Part shown: piece by piece, positions 36,904-46,275 of the stretch
How positions within the stretch are numbered: the first letter of the stretch is position 1
How the letters are laid out: every line of letters starts with the position of its first letter
Source: Shewanella fidelis ATCC BAA-318
Lineage (GTDB): Bacteria; Pseudomonadota; Gammaproteobacteria; Enterobacterales; Shewanellaceae
Assembly: GCF_000518605.1 (NCBI RefSeq)
Contig: NZ_JADX01000014.1
Span: 1-64,000 of the forward strand
DNA length: 64,000 bases
Reading direction: 5' to 3'
Position numbers and translations under genes: made by a program
Notes under the pieces: generated by a model
Database searches by the model: none
What the model saw: the letters and a program-made list of their open reading frames with translations, nothing else
What the model was told of the DNA's origin: nothing

Positions 36904-39502
36904 AATCGTAAAGAAAAAATTATTCTCACCGATTTGGTTACTGCCTATTATTGCACTTGCACTAGGAGCCTGGCTTGGAATAAAAAGCATTAGAGAGTCG
37001 GGTATTGAGGTCACTATCCACTTTCCAAGTGCTACAGGTATGGATATAGGTAAAACATTAGTAAAATATCAAGGACTTACTGTAGGTAAAGTTGTCGATA
37101 TGAGTATCGATGACACGCTACAAGGTGTTGATGTTAAAGTGCTTATGGATTACCGTTCAGCGCCTTTTATTAACGATGGTACAAAATTTTGGTTAGTAAA
37201 ACCTAAAGCAACTATCACCGGCGTTGAAGGGCTAGACACCCTTTTTTCTGGAAATTATATCAGCATATTGCCAGGTGAAGGTGACTCACGCTCCTACTTT
37301 GAAGCTGAGACAAAAGCACCTGTCATCACCCCTGGTGTAGAAGGTCTAATTGTTCATATCAAATCAGACAAATTGGGTTCACTTGATGTAGGCTCACCGA
37401 TCTTCTATCGCCAAATTCCTGTTGGCCAAGTGGTTGGTTACCATTTAGAAGGTACCGATGACATTTTAGTCACCGCTTTCGTACAGCAGCAGTATGCAGA
37501 ACTGGTAAAAGTCGACTCACAGTTTTGGAATGTATCAGGGATCAGCGTTGATGCTTCATTTTCAGGAATTAAAGTAAACAGCGAAAGCCTAGCATCAATT
37601 TTAGCTGGCGGAATTAGTTTTAGTTCCAATAGCCATTCATCTATTGCGCAAAATAACCATGAATTTACCTTGTTTGAAAACGAAGAAGAAGCTCTTGGTG
37701 GGATCAGCTTTAATCTAATAGGTGATGGCAGTGAATCTGTTTCAAATAACACATCTATCGTTTATCGCGGTATTCAAATAGGTCAGGTTGTAAACAAACG
37801 ATTAAGTGATGACGGCATAATACTTTCAGCAAAAATTAATAACCTCTATCAAGAATTGTTAACTGATAGCGCGCATTTTTGGTTAGAAGGTGCCGATATC
37901 TCATTATCTGGCATAAAGCATCCTGAAAGGTTAATAACTGGCAGTGTGATTAATTTTATCCCTGGAACCGGCGCAGCCAGAAGCAGTTATCCATTGCTGC
38001 AGCATGCACCAGAGTCCACTAACAATAAAAAGCGCCTGTTAACTTTAAGCGCCAACTCCAATCCGGGCGTCAGTTCGGGAGCTGAGATCCGCTATAAAAA
38101 GATAAAAATAGGCCAAGTGCTATCTAGCCAGCTCTCTGACGACTTCAACAAAGTAGTGTATCAAGCAGAGATCGATGCAGATTTTGTCGAGCTAGTAAGT
38201 AGCAATAGCTACTTTGTTACCGAATCAGCATTTGAACTTGATGCCAGTATTGAGGGTGTGAAAGTCAGTACTGGAGATCTAAACACACTTACAAATGGCG
38301 CATTAACTTTAGTGAGAGGCACAGATAAAGCGTTAGCAAAAGAAGGAGATAATCTAAACGTTTTTGCAAGCGCTGATGATGCAAGTGCATTTTTCCACCA
38401 GCAAGGGCTGATCAGTAAACGTCTTATTCACCAAGATGCGGCTGACCTCAGCCCCGGTTCACCTGTTTATTATAAAAAAATGCAGATAGGTGAAGTCACA
38501 CAAGTTAACTGGCAAGCAAATGACAACAATTTCGCCATTGACCTAGCTATAGAAAAGGCATTCGCAAGCTTATTAACAGAGCGCACTGTCTTTTGGCGAA
38601 ATAGCGCTCTTGCAATTAATGCTAGCTTAAGTGGTGTCGAGGTTGATGTCGCACCGTTAATGGGAGCGTTAAAGGGCGGCATTAGCCTAGGCCTTTTAGA
38701 CGCAGACAGAGTCAGCAATGGTAAAAACCTATACGACAATCAATTTTTAGCCCTAAGTCAGGCACAAATTATCACCCTCAGCGTACCTGCGAGCGCGAGA
38801 TTGGCGGCAAAAGCGCCAATCCGTTACCTTGGCCATAAAGTGGGTGAAGTTGAAACTGTTACATTAACCCCAAATTTAAAGGAATTAACGGTTACAGCTT
38901 ATCTTTACGGTGAGTATGCAGCCAGCTTTACGCAACAAGATGCCTCTTATTCAATTGTAGATGCCAATATTTCTTTGGCCGGGATCACGGCGCCAGAAAC
39001 CATTTTAACAGGACCATATATTGAGGTATTTCCAGGTAGCAGCAGCGCGAAAGCTAGCTCATTTACAGCTGCAATCGCTTCAGCATTCCATAATATCGAT
39101 AATGCCTTGGTATTTAACCTAAGTAACAATACCTTGGGCTCTGTAAAAGCGGGCACAGCAATCTTCTTTAGAGGTGTAAAAATCGGCCAAGTCGATAGCT
39201 ATGAGCTTTCGCCTCAAGGTACTGGCGTAATTATGCAAGCTCACATCGAAAATAAATACAAACATCTCGTGAATAGCACGAGTGTATTCTGGGATTTATC
39301 TGGTGTGAAAGTTGATGTCGGCTTGTTTTCTGGCGCCCAAATTGAAACAGGCTCTCTTGAGACTATTCTAGCTGGCGGCATAGGCGTTGCGACAGAAATG
39401 CCAACCTCTTCGGCAAACCAGATCACAAATGAGCAAACGTTCCCGCTCAATAAAAACCTCGAGCCAGAGTGGTTAAATTGGGCGCCTAAGCAAGAGCTAT
39501 AA
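36881..39502 (+). CDS. letB: MCE-domain lipid-transport tunnel protein LetB (YebT)
   Basis: LetB forms a hexameric stack of MCE rings spanning the periplasm and conducts phospholipids between inner and outer membranes. The 873-residue protein (E. coli 877) has one N-terminal membrane anchor (about 15-36) and then seven MCE domains. They are recognised by the repeated Y/F-x-G/K-x-x-V/I-G-x-V motif near residues 67, 178, 298, 412, 537, 655 and 767 (KYQGLTVGKV, FYRQIPVGQV, VYRGIQIGQV, RYKKIKIGQV, YYKKMQIGEV, RYLGHKVGEV, FFRGVKIGQV). Seven is the E. coli number. It is translationally coupled to the second LetA half. Confidence 0.95.
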   Translation: MTQVQTPKIVKKKLFSPIWLLPIIALALGAWLGIKSIRESGIEVTIHFPSATGMDIGKTLVKYQGLTVGKVVDMSIDDTLQGVDVKVLMDYRSAPFINDGTKFWLVKPKATITGVEGLDTLFSGNYISILPGEGDSRSYFEAETKAPVITPGVEGLIVHIKSDKLGSLDVGSPIFYRQIPVGQVVGYHLEGTDDILVTAFVQQQYAELVKVDSQFWNVSGISVDASFSGIKVNSESLASILAGGISFSSNSHSSIAQNNHEFTLFENEEEALGGISFNLIGDGSESVSNNTSIVYRGIQIGQVVNKRLSDDGIILSAKINNLYQELLTDSAHFWLEGADISLSGIKHPERLITGSVINFIPGTGAARSSYPLLQHAPESTNNKKRLLTLSANSNPGVSSGAEIRYKKIKIGQVLSSQLSDDFNKVVYQAEIDADFVELVSSNSYFVTESAFELDASIEGVKVSTGDLNTLTNGALTLVRGTDKALAKEGDNLNVFASADDASAFFHQQGLISKRLIHQDAADLSPGSPVYYKKMQIGEVTQVNWQANDNNFAIDLAIEKAFASLLTERTVFWRNSALAINASLSGVEVDVAPLMGALKGGISLGLLDADRVSNGKNLYDNQFLALSQAQIITLSVPASARLAAKAPIRYLGHKVGEVETVTLTPNLKELTVTAYLYGEYAASFTQQDASYSIVDANISLAGITAPETILTGPYIEVFPGSSSAKASSFTAAIASAFHNIDNALVFNLSNNTLGSVKAGTAIFFRGVKIGQVDSYELSPQGTGVIMQAHIENKYKHLVNSTSVFWDLSGVKVDVGLFSGAQIETGSLETILAGGIGVATEMPTSSANQITNEQTFPLNKNLEPEWLNWAPKQEL

Positions 39503-39515
39503 ATAATCTTGGATT

Positions 39516-39546
39516 AAAAAGCGAGGCTAAATGCCTCGCTTTTTTA
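39516..39546. terminator. bidirectional terminator between letB and the convergent SpmA-SpmB gene
   Basis: AAAAAGCGAGGC-TAAAT-GCCTCGCTTTTTT forms a GC-rich stem with A and T tracts on both sides. It lies between the convergent stops at 39502 and 39558. Confidence 0.88.
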
Positions 39547-39557
39547 TTTGATTAGAA

Positions 39558-40784
39558 TTAACCATAAAATTGATAACACACTAAAATTGCCGCAATAATC
39601 CCCGCTAAATCGGCAAACAAACCACAGGCTAAAGCATGCCGTCCATTACGGATCCCTACAGCACCAAAGTACACGGCTAACACATAAAAGGTCGTTTCTG
39701 TACTGCCCTGCAAAATAGCAGCTAAGCGGCCAGCAAAAGAGTCCACGCCATAATGCTGCATCGTTTCTAGCATCATAGCTCGCGCACCTGATCCGCTAAA
39801 AGGTTTCATTATTGCTGTAGGCATTGCATCGACAAAACGTACATCGCCACCGGCAAAAGCAACCATACCTGCAATGAGCTGAAGTAAATAATCTAATGCA
39901 CCCGAAGCGCGTAATAAGGCAATTGCGAGTAGCATAGCTAACAAGTAAGGTATTAACTTTATTGATTGACTAAATCCCTCTTTAGCTCCTTCGATAAATT
40001 CATCATATACCGCAACTTTTCTTATGCCTGCGACCAATACAAAACTAAATATAAGCAACAGCAAAATACCATTGCCAAGGACTGTACTCACCTCACCTAT
40101 TGCAGTAACCGTCAATGTACTTAAGTAAAAAACCAAGCCGATAATCGACGATAAGATCACCCCGGCATAAGCCAATACCACAGTATTGAATAACGACAGA
40201 CGCTGTACCAAAGCAACCATAGTTAGACCCGCTAATGTCGAGGCCGTGGTCGCGAGTAATATAGGTAGAAAGATATCTGCTGGTGCAGCTGCACCTTGTT
40301 GAGCACGATATAAAAACACCGTAACTGGCACTAATGTTATTGACGAGGTATTAAGAACTAAAAATAAGATCTGCGCGTTCGTCGCCACCTGCTTGTTGGG
40401 GTTTAATGTTTGTAGATCTTGCATCGCTTTCAAGCCAAGGGGCGTAGCAGCATTATCTAGCCCCAGCATATTAGCAGTAAGGTTCATGGTCACACTGCCA
40501 TATGCCGCATGTCCCCGCGGTACTTCAGGCATTAACTTTGACAGTAATGGTTCAAATAGTTTTGAAAACATCGCCACAACACCGGCCTTTTCGCCGACAC
40601 GCATCAAGCCCATCCACAGCGACAGCACTCCGACTAAACCCAAGGCGATTTCAGCGGCAAGCTTGGCACTGGAAAAAATCCCATCAACGCTTTGGGATAA
40701 CACTTGGGTTTGCCCTGTCAAAAGCTGTAAAACGATAGCCAACAAGGCTACCGCAAAAAAGCTAAACCAGATCTTATTTAGCAC
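39558..40784 (-). CDS. SpmA-SpmB fusion, nucleoside-recognition (Gate) domain membrane protein
   Basis: A 408-residue polytopic membrane protein. The N-terminal half resembles spore maturation protein SpmA (GVLSLWMGLMRVGEKAG, NLTANMLGLDNAATPLGLKAM) and the C-terminal half SpmB (AMPTAIMKPFSGSGARAMM, LQGSTETTFYVLAVYFGAVGIRN). Both carry the nucleoside-recognition/Gate domain. Such fusions are common in non-sporulating gammaproteobacteria; the transported substrate is unknown. It is convergent with letB and divergent from rsmF, whose start is only 59 bases away. Confidence 0.88.
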   Translation of the reverse strand: MLNKIWFSFFAVALLAIVLQLLTGQTQVLSQSVDGIFSSAKLAAEIALGLVGVLSLWMGLMRVGEKAGVVAMFSKLFEPLLSKLMPEVPRGHAAYGSVTMNLTANMLGLDNAATPLGLKAMQDLQTLNPNKQVATNAQILFLVLNTSSITLVPVTVFLYRAQQGAAAPADIFLPILLATTASTLAGLTMVALVQRLSLFNTVVLAYAGVILSSIIGLVFYLSTLTVTAIGEVSTVLGNGILLLLIFSFVLVAGIRKVAVYDEFIEGAKEGFSQSIKLIPYLLAMLLAIALLRASGALDYLLQLIAGMVAFAGGDVRFVDAMPTAIMKPFSGSGARAMMLETMQHYGVDSFAGRLAAILQGSTETTFYVLAVYFGAVGIRNGRHALACGLFADLAGIIAAILVCYQFYG

Positions 40785-40843
40785 GCAATTTATCTCATTA
40801 ACTCTGTTATAATCTCAGTACTTTACCGCATTATCTCCAACAT

Positions 40844-42265
40844 ATGGCTCATTTTAATCAGAATTTTCTCGACAGTATCGAACGCGAACTTCCAACACAC
40901 TTATCGATGGATGACTTTATTGCCTATAGCAATAAACCTTTACGATTATCGATTAGAGTCAATACCCTCAAAATTAGCGTCGACAGTTTCATCGAATTGA
41001 TGACAACCAAAGGCTGGCAATTTGATCCAATCCCTTGGTGTGCTGAAGGCTTTTGGGTTAGTAATAGTGTAGATATTCAGCTAGGTAACACTATTGAACA
41101 TCTACAAGGTTTGTTTTACATACAAGAAGCTAGCTCAATGCTGCCTCCAACCGCTTTATTTGATGGAGAGCACGCAGATATCAATGCAAACCTTCGTGTA
41201 CTTGATATGGCATCTGCGCCTGGGTCAAAAACCACTCAGATAGCAGCTTTAATGGATAACCAAGGCTTATTGGTTGCGAATGAGTACTCAGCCAGCCGAG
41301 TGAAAGTATTGCATGCCAATGTTGCTAGAATGGGCGTCGCTAACTGCGCTTTAACCCATTTTGATGCCCGTGTATTCGGCGAGTACCTTTATGAAACATT
41401 CGATTCAATATTATTGGATGCACCATGCAGCGGTGAAGGTACTATTCGTAAAGATCCTGACGCGCTTAAGAATTGGGATAATAACGAAAACAAAGGCATA
41501 GTTGATACGCAAAAGGCACTAATTGAGTCAGCATTTCTAGCGTTAAAAGTGGGTGGCCAATTGGTTTACTCCACCTGCGCGTTAAGTCGACAAGAAAACC
41601 AAGATGTTTGTCATCACCTAAAAACTGTGTTTGGCGATGCAGTTGAGTTTACATCGTTGAACAAACTTTTTCGTCATGCTGAAAAGGCTTGTACTGAAGA
41701 AGGATTTTTACATGTTTGGCCACAAATTTATGACAGCGAAGGTTTTTTTGTCGCAAAAATCAAAAAACTAACTTCAGTTGAGCGCCAAGTTGAAGAGCCT
41801 AGAAAACAGAAAAACTTCCCATTCTCCGAGGCTAAGCCTAAACAGGCCGCAGAGTTAAAAAGCTATTTCAAAGAGACTTTCGGTATTACATTACCAAAGC
41901 ATGCCGAGATTATGGAGCGTGATTTAGAGTATTGGCTATTTCCGAAAGCCATGACTCCGTTAATCGGCAAAATGCGTTTTCAGCGTATAGGACTTAAACT
42001 GGCCGATGCGTTAAAGAAAGGCTACAAAGTTCGCCACGAAGCGATTTTAGCGCTGTCATCGCCTAATATGATTAACCTTACCGATGAACAAGCAAAAGAG
42101 TTCCTGATGGGCAGAGATATCAGCTTGACTGAAAAAGTGAAGCCTCAAGGAGAAGTCATTGTAGCTTACGCAAATGCGCCGCTTGGTGTTGCTAAGCACC
42201 TAGGTAATAAATTAAAAAACAATCTTCCCAGAGACTTAGTTAAAGATAAGATCGCTCTGTATTAG
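40844..42265 (+). CDS. rsmF: 16S rRNA (cytosine1407-C5)-methyltransferase
   Basis: Forms m5C1407 in 16S rRNA of the small subunit. The 473-residue protein (E. coli RsmF 479) has the NOL1/NOP2/Sun-type core: SAM site LDMASAPGSKTTQIAALM, motif IV LLDAPCSGEGTIRKDPDALK and motif VI YSTCALSRQENQDV, the last two with the two cysteines of the m5C mechanism. A C-terminal PUA-like region follows (VIVAYANAPLGVAKHLGNKLKN). It sits next to letAB as in E. coli (yebS-yebT-rsmF). No terminator directly follows; the next one on this strand is at the end of the candidate small RNA. Confidence 0.95.
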   Translation: MAHFNQNFLDSIERELPTHLSMDDFIAYSNKPLRLSIRVNTLKISVDSFIELMTTKGWQFDPIPWCAEGFWVSNSVDIQLGNTIEHLQGLFYIQEASSMLPPTALFDGEHADINANLRVLDMASAPGSKTTQIAALMDNQGLLVANEYSASRVKVLHANVARMGVANCALTHFDARVFGEYLYETFDSILLDAPCSGEGTIRKDPDALKNWDNNENKGIVDTQKALIESAFLALKVGGQLVYSTCALSRQENQDVCHHLKTVFGDAVEFTSLNKLFRHAEKACTEEGFLHVWPQIYDSEGFFVAKIKKLTSVERQVEEPRKQKNFPFSEAKPKQAAELKSYFKETFGITLPKHAEIMERDLEYWLFPKAMTPLIGKMRFQRIGLKLADALKKGYKVRHEAILALSSPNMINLTDEQAKEFLMGRDISLTEKVKPQGEVIVAYANAPLGVAKHLGNKLKNNLPRDLVKDKIALY

Positions 42266-42364
42266 TCACTTTGCCACTAAGGAAACACAAATAGTTACAT
42301 TTAGCCCCCTTGAGCTAAAAAATAACCCGTCAAAACTTAAAAAGCTAGTCTACACTGTATAGCA

Positions 42365-42527
42365 TCGGTTTTGAGATTGAACTGCCCGTAATGTTAACCA
42401 CATTAAAAAGCTAGATAGGCAGTTCATCGGAGAGTTTTACCTAAGTGGTATCAACAGTAGCGCACGGCTCCTTGTGAGCCATTCCCCTAGACCCAGAACA
42501 ATTGGAATAGTTTTGGGTCTTTTTTTG
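42365..42527 (+). ncRNA. candidate structured small RNA or rsmF 3' UTR-derived RNA
   Basis: No coding frame of note, but dense secondary structure. P1 is TGAACTGCC (42378-42386) with GGCAGTTCA (42418-42426). Within it TAATGT (42389-42394) pairs with ACATTA (42400-42405). Next come GGCTC-CTTGT-GAGCC (42466-42480) and a terminator, AGACCCAGAAC (42489-42499) with GTTTTGGGTCT (42510-42520) and seven T. Upstream, TACACT (42351-42356) could be a -10 with a poor -35. No plus-strand gene follows, so a riboswitch is unlikely. The 12-mer TTAAAAAGCTAG occurs twice, at 42337 and 42403. I do not recognise a known RNA family. Confidence 0.5.
42489..42527 (+). terminator. rho-independent terminator after rsmF / candidate sRNA
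   Basis: An 11-bp stem (one G-U pair) with a ten-base loop, followed by seven T on the plus strand only. The minus strand has no T-tract, so it does not serve tatD. Confidence 0.9.
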
Positions 42528-42546
42528 TCTGGGATTTGCTAAGAAA

Positions 42547-43335
42547 TTAACGTCCAGCTAATCGTGCAGCATCTTTAAATAAATTGAAGAAGTTTTCAGT
42601 GGTGTAATCTGCAAGATCTGGGTATTTCTCGCCGCGTAACTCTGCTACGAACTCAGCAACATCACGCACAAAAGCGGGTTGATTTTCTTTACCTCGATGC
42701 GGTACTGGTGCTAAATACGGTGAATCTGTTTCGACTAAAAGTCGATCCTTTGGTACTTTTCTAATAACTGTTCTTAATTCTGCAGCATTCTTAAAAGTAA
42801 CAATGCCTGAAACTGAGATATAGAAACCAAGATCTAACGCTTGCTTCGCCATTTCCCAACTCTCAGTAAAACAATGAAGCACACCACCAACGCTATCAGC
42901 ATTACCCTGCTTAAGAAAGTTAATCGTATCTTCACGCGCATCACGGGTATGAATAATTAGCGGCTTATTCACTTTAACTGCTAGATCAATCTGCTGTTCA
43001 AAGCACTGTTGTTGCAGCGATTTAGTTTCATTAGCATAGAAGTAATCAAGGCCAGTCTCACCGATAGCAATGACTTTTTCATCACGTGCAAACTGTTCCA
43101 CCTCTTCAATATTCAAACCATCTTGAACATCAAGCGGATGCACACCTGCCGATAGAAAGACTTCATCAAACGCTGCCATTTTCTGCTTCATTTCTACAAA
43201 GCCTTGCTGACGAACATTAACACAAAGAAAATAGGCAATATCCCGTGCTTTGGCAGCATTGATAATTTCTTGAAGAGACGCCTGATCTGGCGCGATTTTA
43301 AGGCGATCTAAATGACAGTGTGAATCGATAAGCAC
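42547..43335 (-). CDS. TatD-family metal-dependent hydrolase (YcfH type)
   Basis: A TIM-barrel hydrolase of 262 residues with all metal-site motifs of the TatD family: DSHCHLD at 4-10, GETGLDYFYA, IHTRDAREDT, LHCFTESWEMA and VETDSPYLAPVPHRG. These are DNases or related phosphodiesterases. Position after holB identifies the YcfH branch rather than TatD itself. The start follows the PilZ gene by 45 bases, closing the pabC-mltG-tmk-holB-pilZ operon. I see no intrinsic terminator with a T-tract after it. Confidence 0.93.
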   Translation of the reverse strand: MLIDSHCHLDRLKIAPDQASLQEIINAAKARDIAYFLCVNVRQQGFVEMKQKMAAFDEVFLSAGVHPLDVQDGLNIEEVEQFARDEKVIAIGETGLDYFYANETKSLQQQCFEQQIDLAVKVNKPLIIHTRDAREDTINFLKQGNADSVGGVLHCFTESWEMAKQALDLGFYISVSGIVTFKNAAELRTVIRKVPKDRLLVETDSPYLAPVPHRGKENQPAFVRDVAEFVAELRGEKYPDLADYTTENFFNLFKDAARLAGR

Positions 43336-43380
43336 GTTAAAAACCCAACAAACAACAAAAAGGACAGCAAGTCTACCCAG

Positions 43381-43707
43381 CTACATAGTTGAGGTCAAAT
43401 CTGCAGAGGCAAGCTCACTGGAAAGCAGCTTTTCAATATGATGTTTGTGAAAATCTGCTTCAGTCAAAATCTTTACTCCGACACCAGCAGGTCGACCGCC
43501 TGACGCGCCTACTGGGTTAATCCACACGACCTTGCCACTAAAATCATAAATTTGATTCATTGCAGGTAGTTGATATGAAACCCTTACCTCTTGCCCTAAT
43601 GTGAAGCTATCAGCAGTCGCAACAAACATACCTATTGGTTTAATAAAAGGCATATAAGCACGATAAAGCTGCTGTAAAGATTCAAATTTAACAACAAGAT
43701 TTGGCAT
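43381..43707 (-). CDS. pilZ: PilZ domain protein (type IV pilus assembly PilZ)
   Basis: A 108-residue protein closely resembling Pseudomonas PilZ: LYRAYMPFIKPIGMFVAT, FSGKVVWINPVGASGGRPAGVGVKI. The canonical c-di-GMP motif RxxxR ... D/NxSxxG is absent, as in PilZ proper, which acts in type IV pilus biogenesis without binding the nucleotide directly. Location between holB and tatD is the same as in Pseudomonas. It begins six bases after the holB stop, so is translationally tied to the replication gene. Confidence 0.92.
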   Translation of the reverse strand: MPNLVVKFESLQQLYRAYMPFIKPIGMFVATADSFTLGQEVRVSYQLPAMNQIYDFSGKVVWINPVGASGGRPAGVGVKILTEADFHKHHIEKLLSSELASADLTSTM

Positions 43708-43713
43708 AGGGTT

Positions 43714-44625
43714 TTATTGACTCATTAACTGATTATATTCAAGGGTTAACCCTTCAAATAATGCCAATGTATTAACATTTGGCATTACAGATAAACGGTT
43801 TTCCAACTGCATTACTTTGGCAGCAAGAGTGACTAGGCTTACCCTTTTAAGCGGATCTAAATCCTGCTTTTTTACTAACACTCGGTGCAAAACAAGATAT
43901 AAAACTTTAAGAGCATCAGAAACTTGCTTTTCGCTTACATTGGCTAAGCTATCACACAGATGCCCTGACGACAAACTTTGCAACCAAGCCTGCCTGTAAT
44001 CAAGCAAACTTTTATCTCGGCCAGTTTCAACCGCCTCTACAATCGCTAATGGGCCACCCACGACCGGTAAACACCAAGAAACATCTTCAGTGATCGCTAG
44101 TTTTTGCTTTAGCCAGCGTTTTACTTCAGCTCGTTCAGGAATATTAATGGCTAAGCGTTGGCAGCGACTGCTAATCGTCGCTAACAACCGACTCGGTGAG
44201 TTAGCTTGCAACAACAAAATCGTCTCTTTGCCAGGCTCTTCTAAGGTTTTGAGTAACGCATTAGCTGAAGCTTGATTTAAGCGCTCCGCATTTAAGATTA
44301 TCGCAACTCGGCGGCCACCTTGCTGGGAAGTGGTGGCAAGCTTTTGGCACAAATCGCGGATCTGATCGACTTTAATTTGAGCGCCGTCAGCCTCAATACG
44401 ATAAAGATCTGGGTGACTATTTGCTTCTATTAGCTGACATGGTTTACAAAAGCCACAACTGCCACTGTGACCAACTTGACTGCATAAAGCCGCTTTAGCA
44501 AGCGCTAGCGTTAGCTCTTCGCCACCGTAACCCTGCTCCATACCAATTAGGTAAGCATGACCTACCCTATTGATGCTTAACTGACTACTAAAGGCTGCTA
44601 TGGGATCTTGTAACCATGGTAACAT
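43714..44625 (-). CDS. holB: DNA polymerase III subunit delta'
   Basis: Clamp-loader subunit delta'. The 303-residue protein has the AAA+ fold with the zinc-binding cysteines CSQVGHSGSCGFCKPC near 49-64, LLKTLEEPGKETILLLQ and ISSRCQRL (sensor 1 and SRC motif). The P-loop is the usual degenerate form (GMEQGYGGEEL), in line with delta' not hydrolysing ATP. It follows tmk by seven bases. Length is a little below E. coli (334) but ends are clean. Confidence 0.94.
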   Translation of the reverse strand: MLPWLQDPIAAFSSQLSINRVGHAYLIGMEQGYGGEELTLALAKAALCSQVGHSGSCGFCKPCQLIEANSHPDLYRIEADGAQIKVDQIRDLCQKLATTSQQGGRRVAIILNAERLNQASANALLKTLEEPGKETILLLQANSPSRLLATISSRCQRLAINIPERAEVKRWLKQKLAITEDVSWCLPVVGGPLAIVEAVETGRDKSLLDYRQAWLQSLSSGHLCDSLANVSEKQVSDALKVLYLVLHRVLVKKQDLDPLKRVSLVTLAAKVMQLENRLSVMPNVNTLALFEGLTLEYNQLMSQ

Positions 44626-44632
44626 CTTGCAA

Positions 44633-45271
44633 CTACCAACTTAGTTCTTGAAGTAAGGCGATGATATCTTTATGAACCTCTGCCATTGTTTGGCTAGCAT
44701 CTACAATTTTAATCGAATCATCAGCATCTGCGAATTCAAGAAAAGTCGCTCGCGTACGATTAAAAAACGCTATTTCTTGGTTTTCAATTCTGTCTAGTTC
44801 ACCGCGGCGAGCGGCGCGTTCAAGGCCCAATTTTGGCTCGATATCTAAATATAGGGTTAAGTCTGGTTTAAACCCTTTTAGCGTTGCATCACTTATCGCT
44901 GATACCAAAGGCATCAGTCCGCGACCGCCACCTTGATATGCCAATGAAGATAAATTGTGCCTGTCACCTAAGACCCAATCACCTTTAGCCAAAGCAGGCT
45001 TAATAACATTGGCAACTAACTGAGCTCTTGCTGCATAAAACAGTAAACATTCAGCTTCATCACACAGTGGATCGCTTTCATGTGCAACTTTAACTAAATC
45101 ACGCATCTGTTCAGCTAGCGGCGTACCACCGGGCTCTCGAGTACAAACAGGTGCTTTACCTGTATGTTTTTCAATGAAGTCTCTTACCAAAGCGATTGCA
45201 CTCGATTTACCTGCGCCTTCGAGCCCTTCAATAACAATAAATTTGCCGTTACTTGGTGTATTCGTATTCAT
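44633..45271 (-). CDS. tmk: dTMP kinase
   Basis: Phosphorylates dTMP to dTDP with ATP. The 212-residue protein has the P-loop GLEGAGKS (16-23), the DR(Y/H) motif [18 protein letters not shown], and [24 protein letters not shown] with the lid arginines typical of the Gram-negative enzyme. Its start overlaps the mltG stop by four bases (ATGA-type coupling). Confidence 0.97.
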   Translation of the reverse strand: MNTNTPSNGKFIVIEGLEGAGKSSAIALVRDFIEKHTGKAPVCTREPGGTPLAEQMRDLVKVAHESDPLCDEAECLLFYAARAQLVANVIKPALAKGDWVLGDRHNLSSLAYQGGGRGLMPLVSAISDATLKGFKPDLTLYLDIEPKLGLERAARRGELDRIENQEIAFFNRTRATFLEFADADDSIKIVDASQTMAEVHKDIIALLQELSW

Positions 45272-46275
45272 CGATTTCTCTGATATTTATTCACTGCACG
45301 GTTATGTTCGTTTAGTGTTTTTGAAAAAACATGGCTGCCATCATTTCGTGAAACAAAATAAAAATAATCCACATCAGCTGGATGTGCTGCAGCCTGTAAT
45401 GCCGCAAGACTTGGTGCAGCAATAGGTGTAGGCGGTAAGCCATTAATTCTATATGTATTAAATGCGGTTGTTTCTCGCAGATCTTTACGGGTGATATTGC
45501 CCTTATACCTATCACCCATACCGTAAATCACGGTTGGATCGGTTTGTAATCGCATGCCTTTACGTAAGCGATTGATAAATACTGCAGCAATCCACGGCCG
45601 TTCACTGGCTTTGCCTGTCTCTTTTTCGATAATAGAAGCTAAGATCAATAATTCATAAGCCGATTTTAACGGTAAACCTTGTTGCCTACCTTGCCACGCT
45701 TTATCTAACTCAAGCTGCATCTTTTTGTAGCTTTTATTCAGCAAAGCTCGTTCACTACTACCTGCAATATAATGGTAGGTATCGGGGAAAAACTTACCTT
45801 CCGGTAAGCCTGATTCATCACCGTTTTCACGAAGAACCTGAGCAAAAATATCTTCGCTCAGTGTGAGTCTAGGTTGTTGTTCCAGTACAAGCTGCCACTC
45901 TTTTACGGTTTGTCCTTCTAAAAGTGTGACTGCAAATGACTTTTCTTTGCCACTTATCACTTTCGCGAGCAAACTGTTTAGCGTATCAGTAGGCTCTAGT
46001 TCATAAAGACCAGAGCGAATTCCCGCAAGCTCAGGTTTTATCCGTACTAACCATTTAAGCTTCCAGCCGTCTTCAATTAGCTGCTCACTCTCTAACAAGC
46101 TAATGAACTGATTAAAGTTGGTGCCGCGCTTTACATCTAGCTCTTGAGCTTGAGTGATCTTTATCGGTGTATCCGCATAAGTCAGCAGCGTTTGATAACC
46201 CCAATAGCCAGCAACTGCTGCAAGGGTTAAAAGTGTAAATAATGTCGCGAACAATCCTATTATTGCTTTTTTCAT
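45268..46275 (-). CDS. mltG: endolytic murein transglycosylase MltG
   Basis: Cleaves nascent peptidoglycan strands at the inner membrane and so limits glycan length. The 335-residue protein has one N-terminal membrane helix (about 5-27), a LysM-like region near 45-110, and the YceG core with the catalytic glutamate at 217 ([20 protein letters not shown]) and [20 protein letters not shown]. The start overlaps the end of pabC by four bases. Confidence 0.96.
   Translation of the reverse strand: MKKAIIGLFATLFTLLTLAAVAGYWGYQTLLTYADTPIKITQAQELDVKRGTNFNQFISLLESEQLIEDGWKLKWLVRIKPELAGIRSGLYELEPTDTLNSLLAKVISGKEKSFAVTLLEGQTVKEWQLVLEQQPRLTLSEDIFAQVLRENGDESGLPEGKFFPDTYHYIAGSSERALLNKSYKKMQLELDKAWQGRQQGLPLKSAYELLILASIIEKETGKASERPWIAAVFINRLRKGMRLQTDPTVIYGMGDRYKGNITRKDLRETTAFNTYRINGLPPTPIAAPSLAALQAAAHPADVDYFYFVSRNDGSHVFSKTLNEHNRAVNKYQRNR

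Noticed and set aside
40393..40812. A 139-codon plus-strand frame opposite the SpmA-SpmB gene
   Set aside because: Shadow of a membrane-protein gene; ends in the rsmF promoter and shows no motif.
42365..42527. 6S RNA, 4.5S RNA, GcvB, Qrr or CsrB identity for the candidate sRNA
   Set aside because: No 6S-like closing stem and central bubble, no SRP GGAAG loop, no Qrr conserved core, and too few GGA loop motifs for CsrB.
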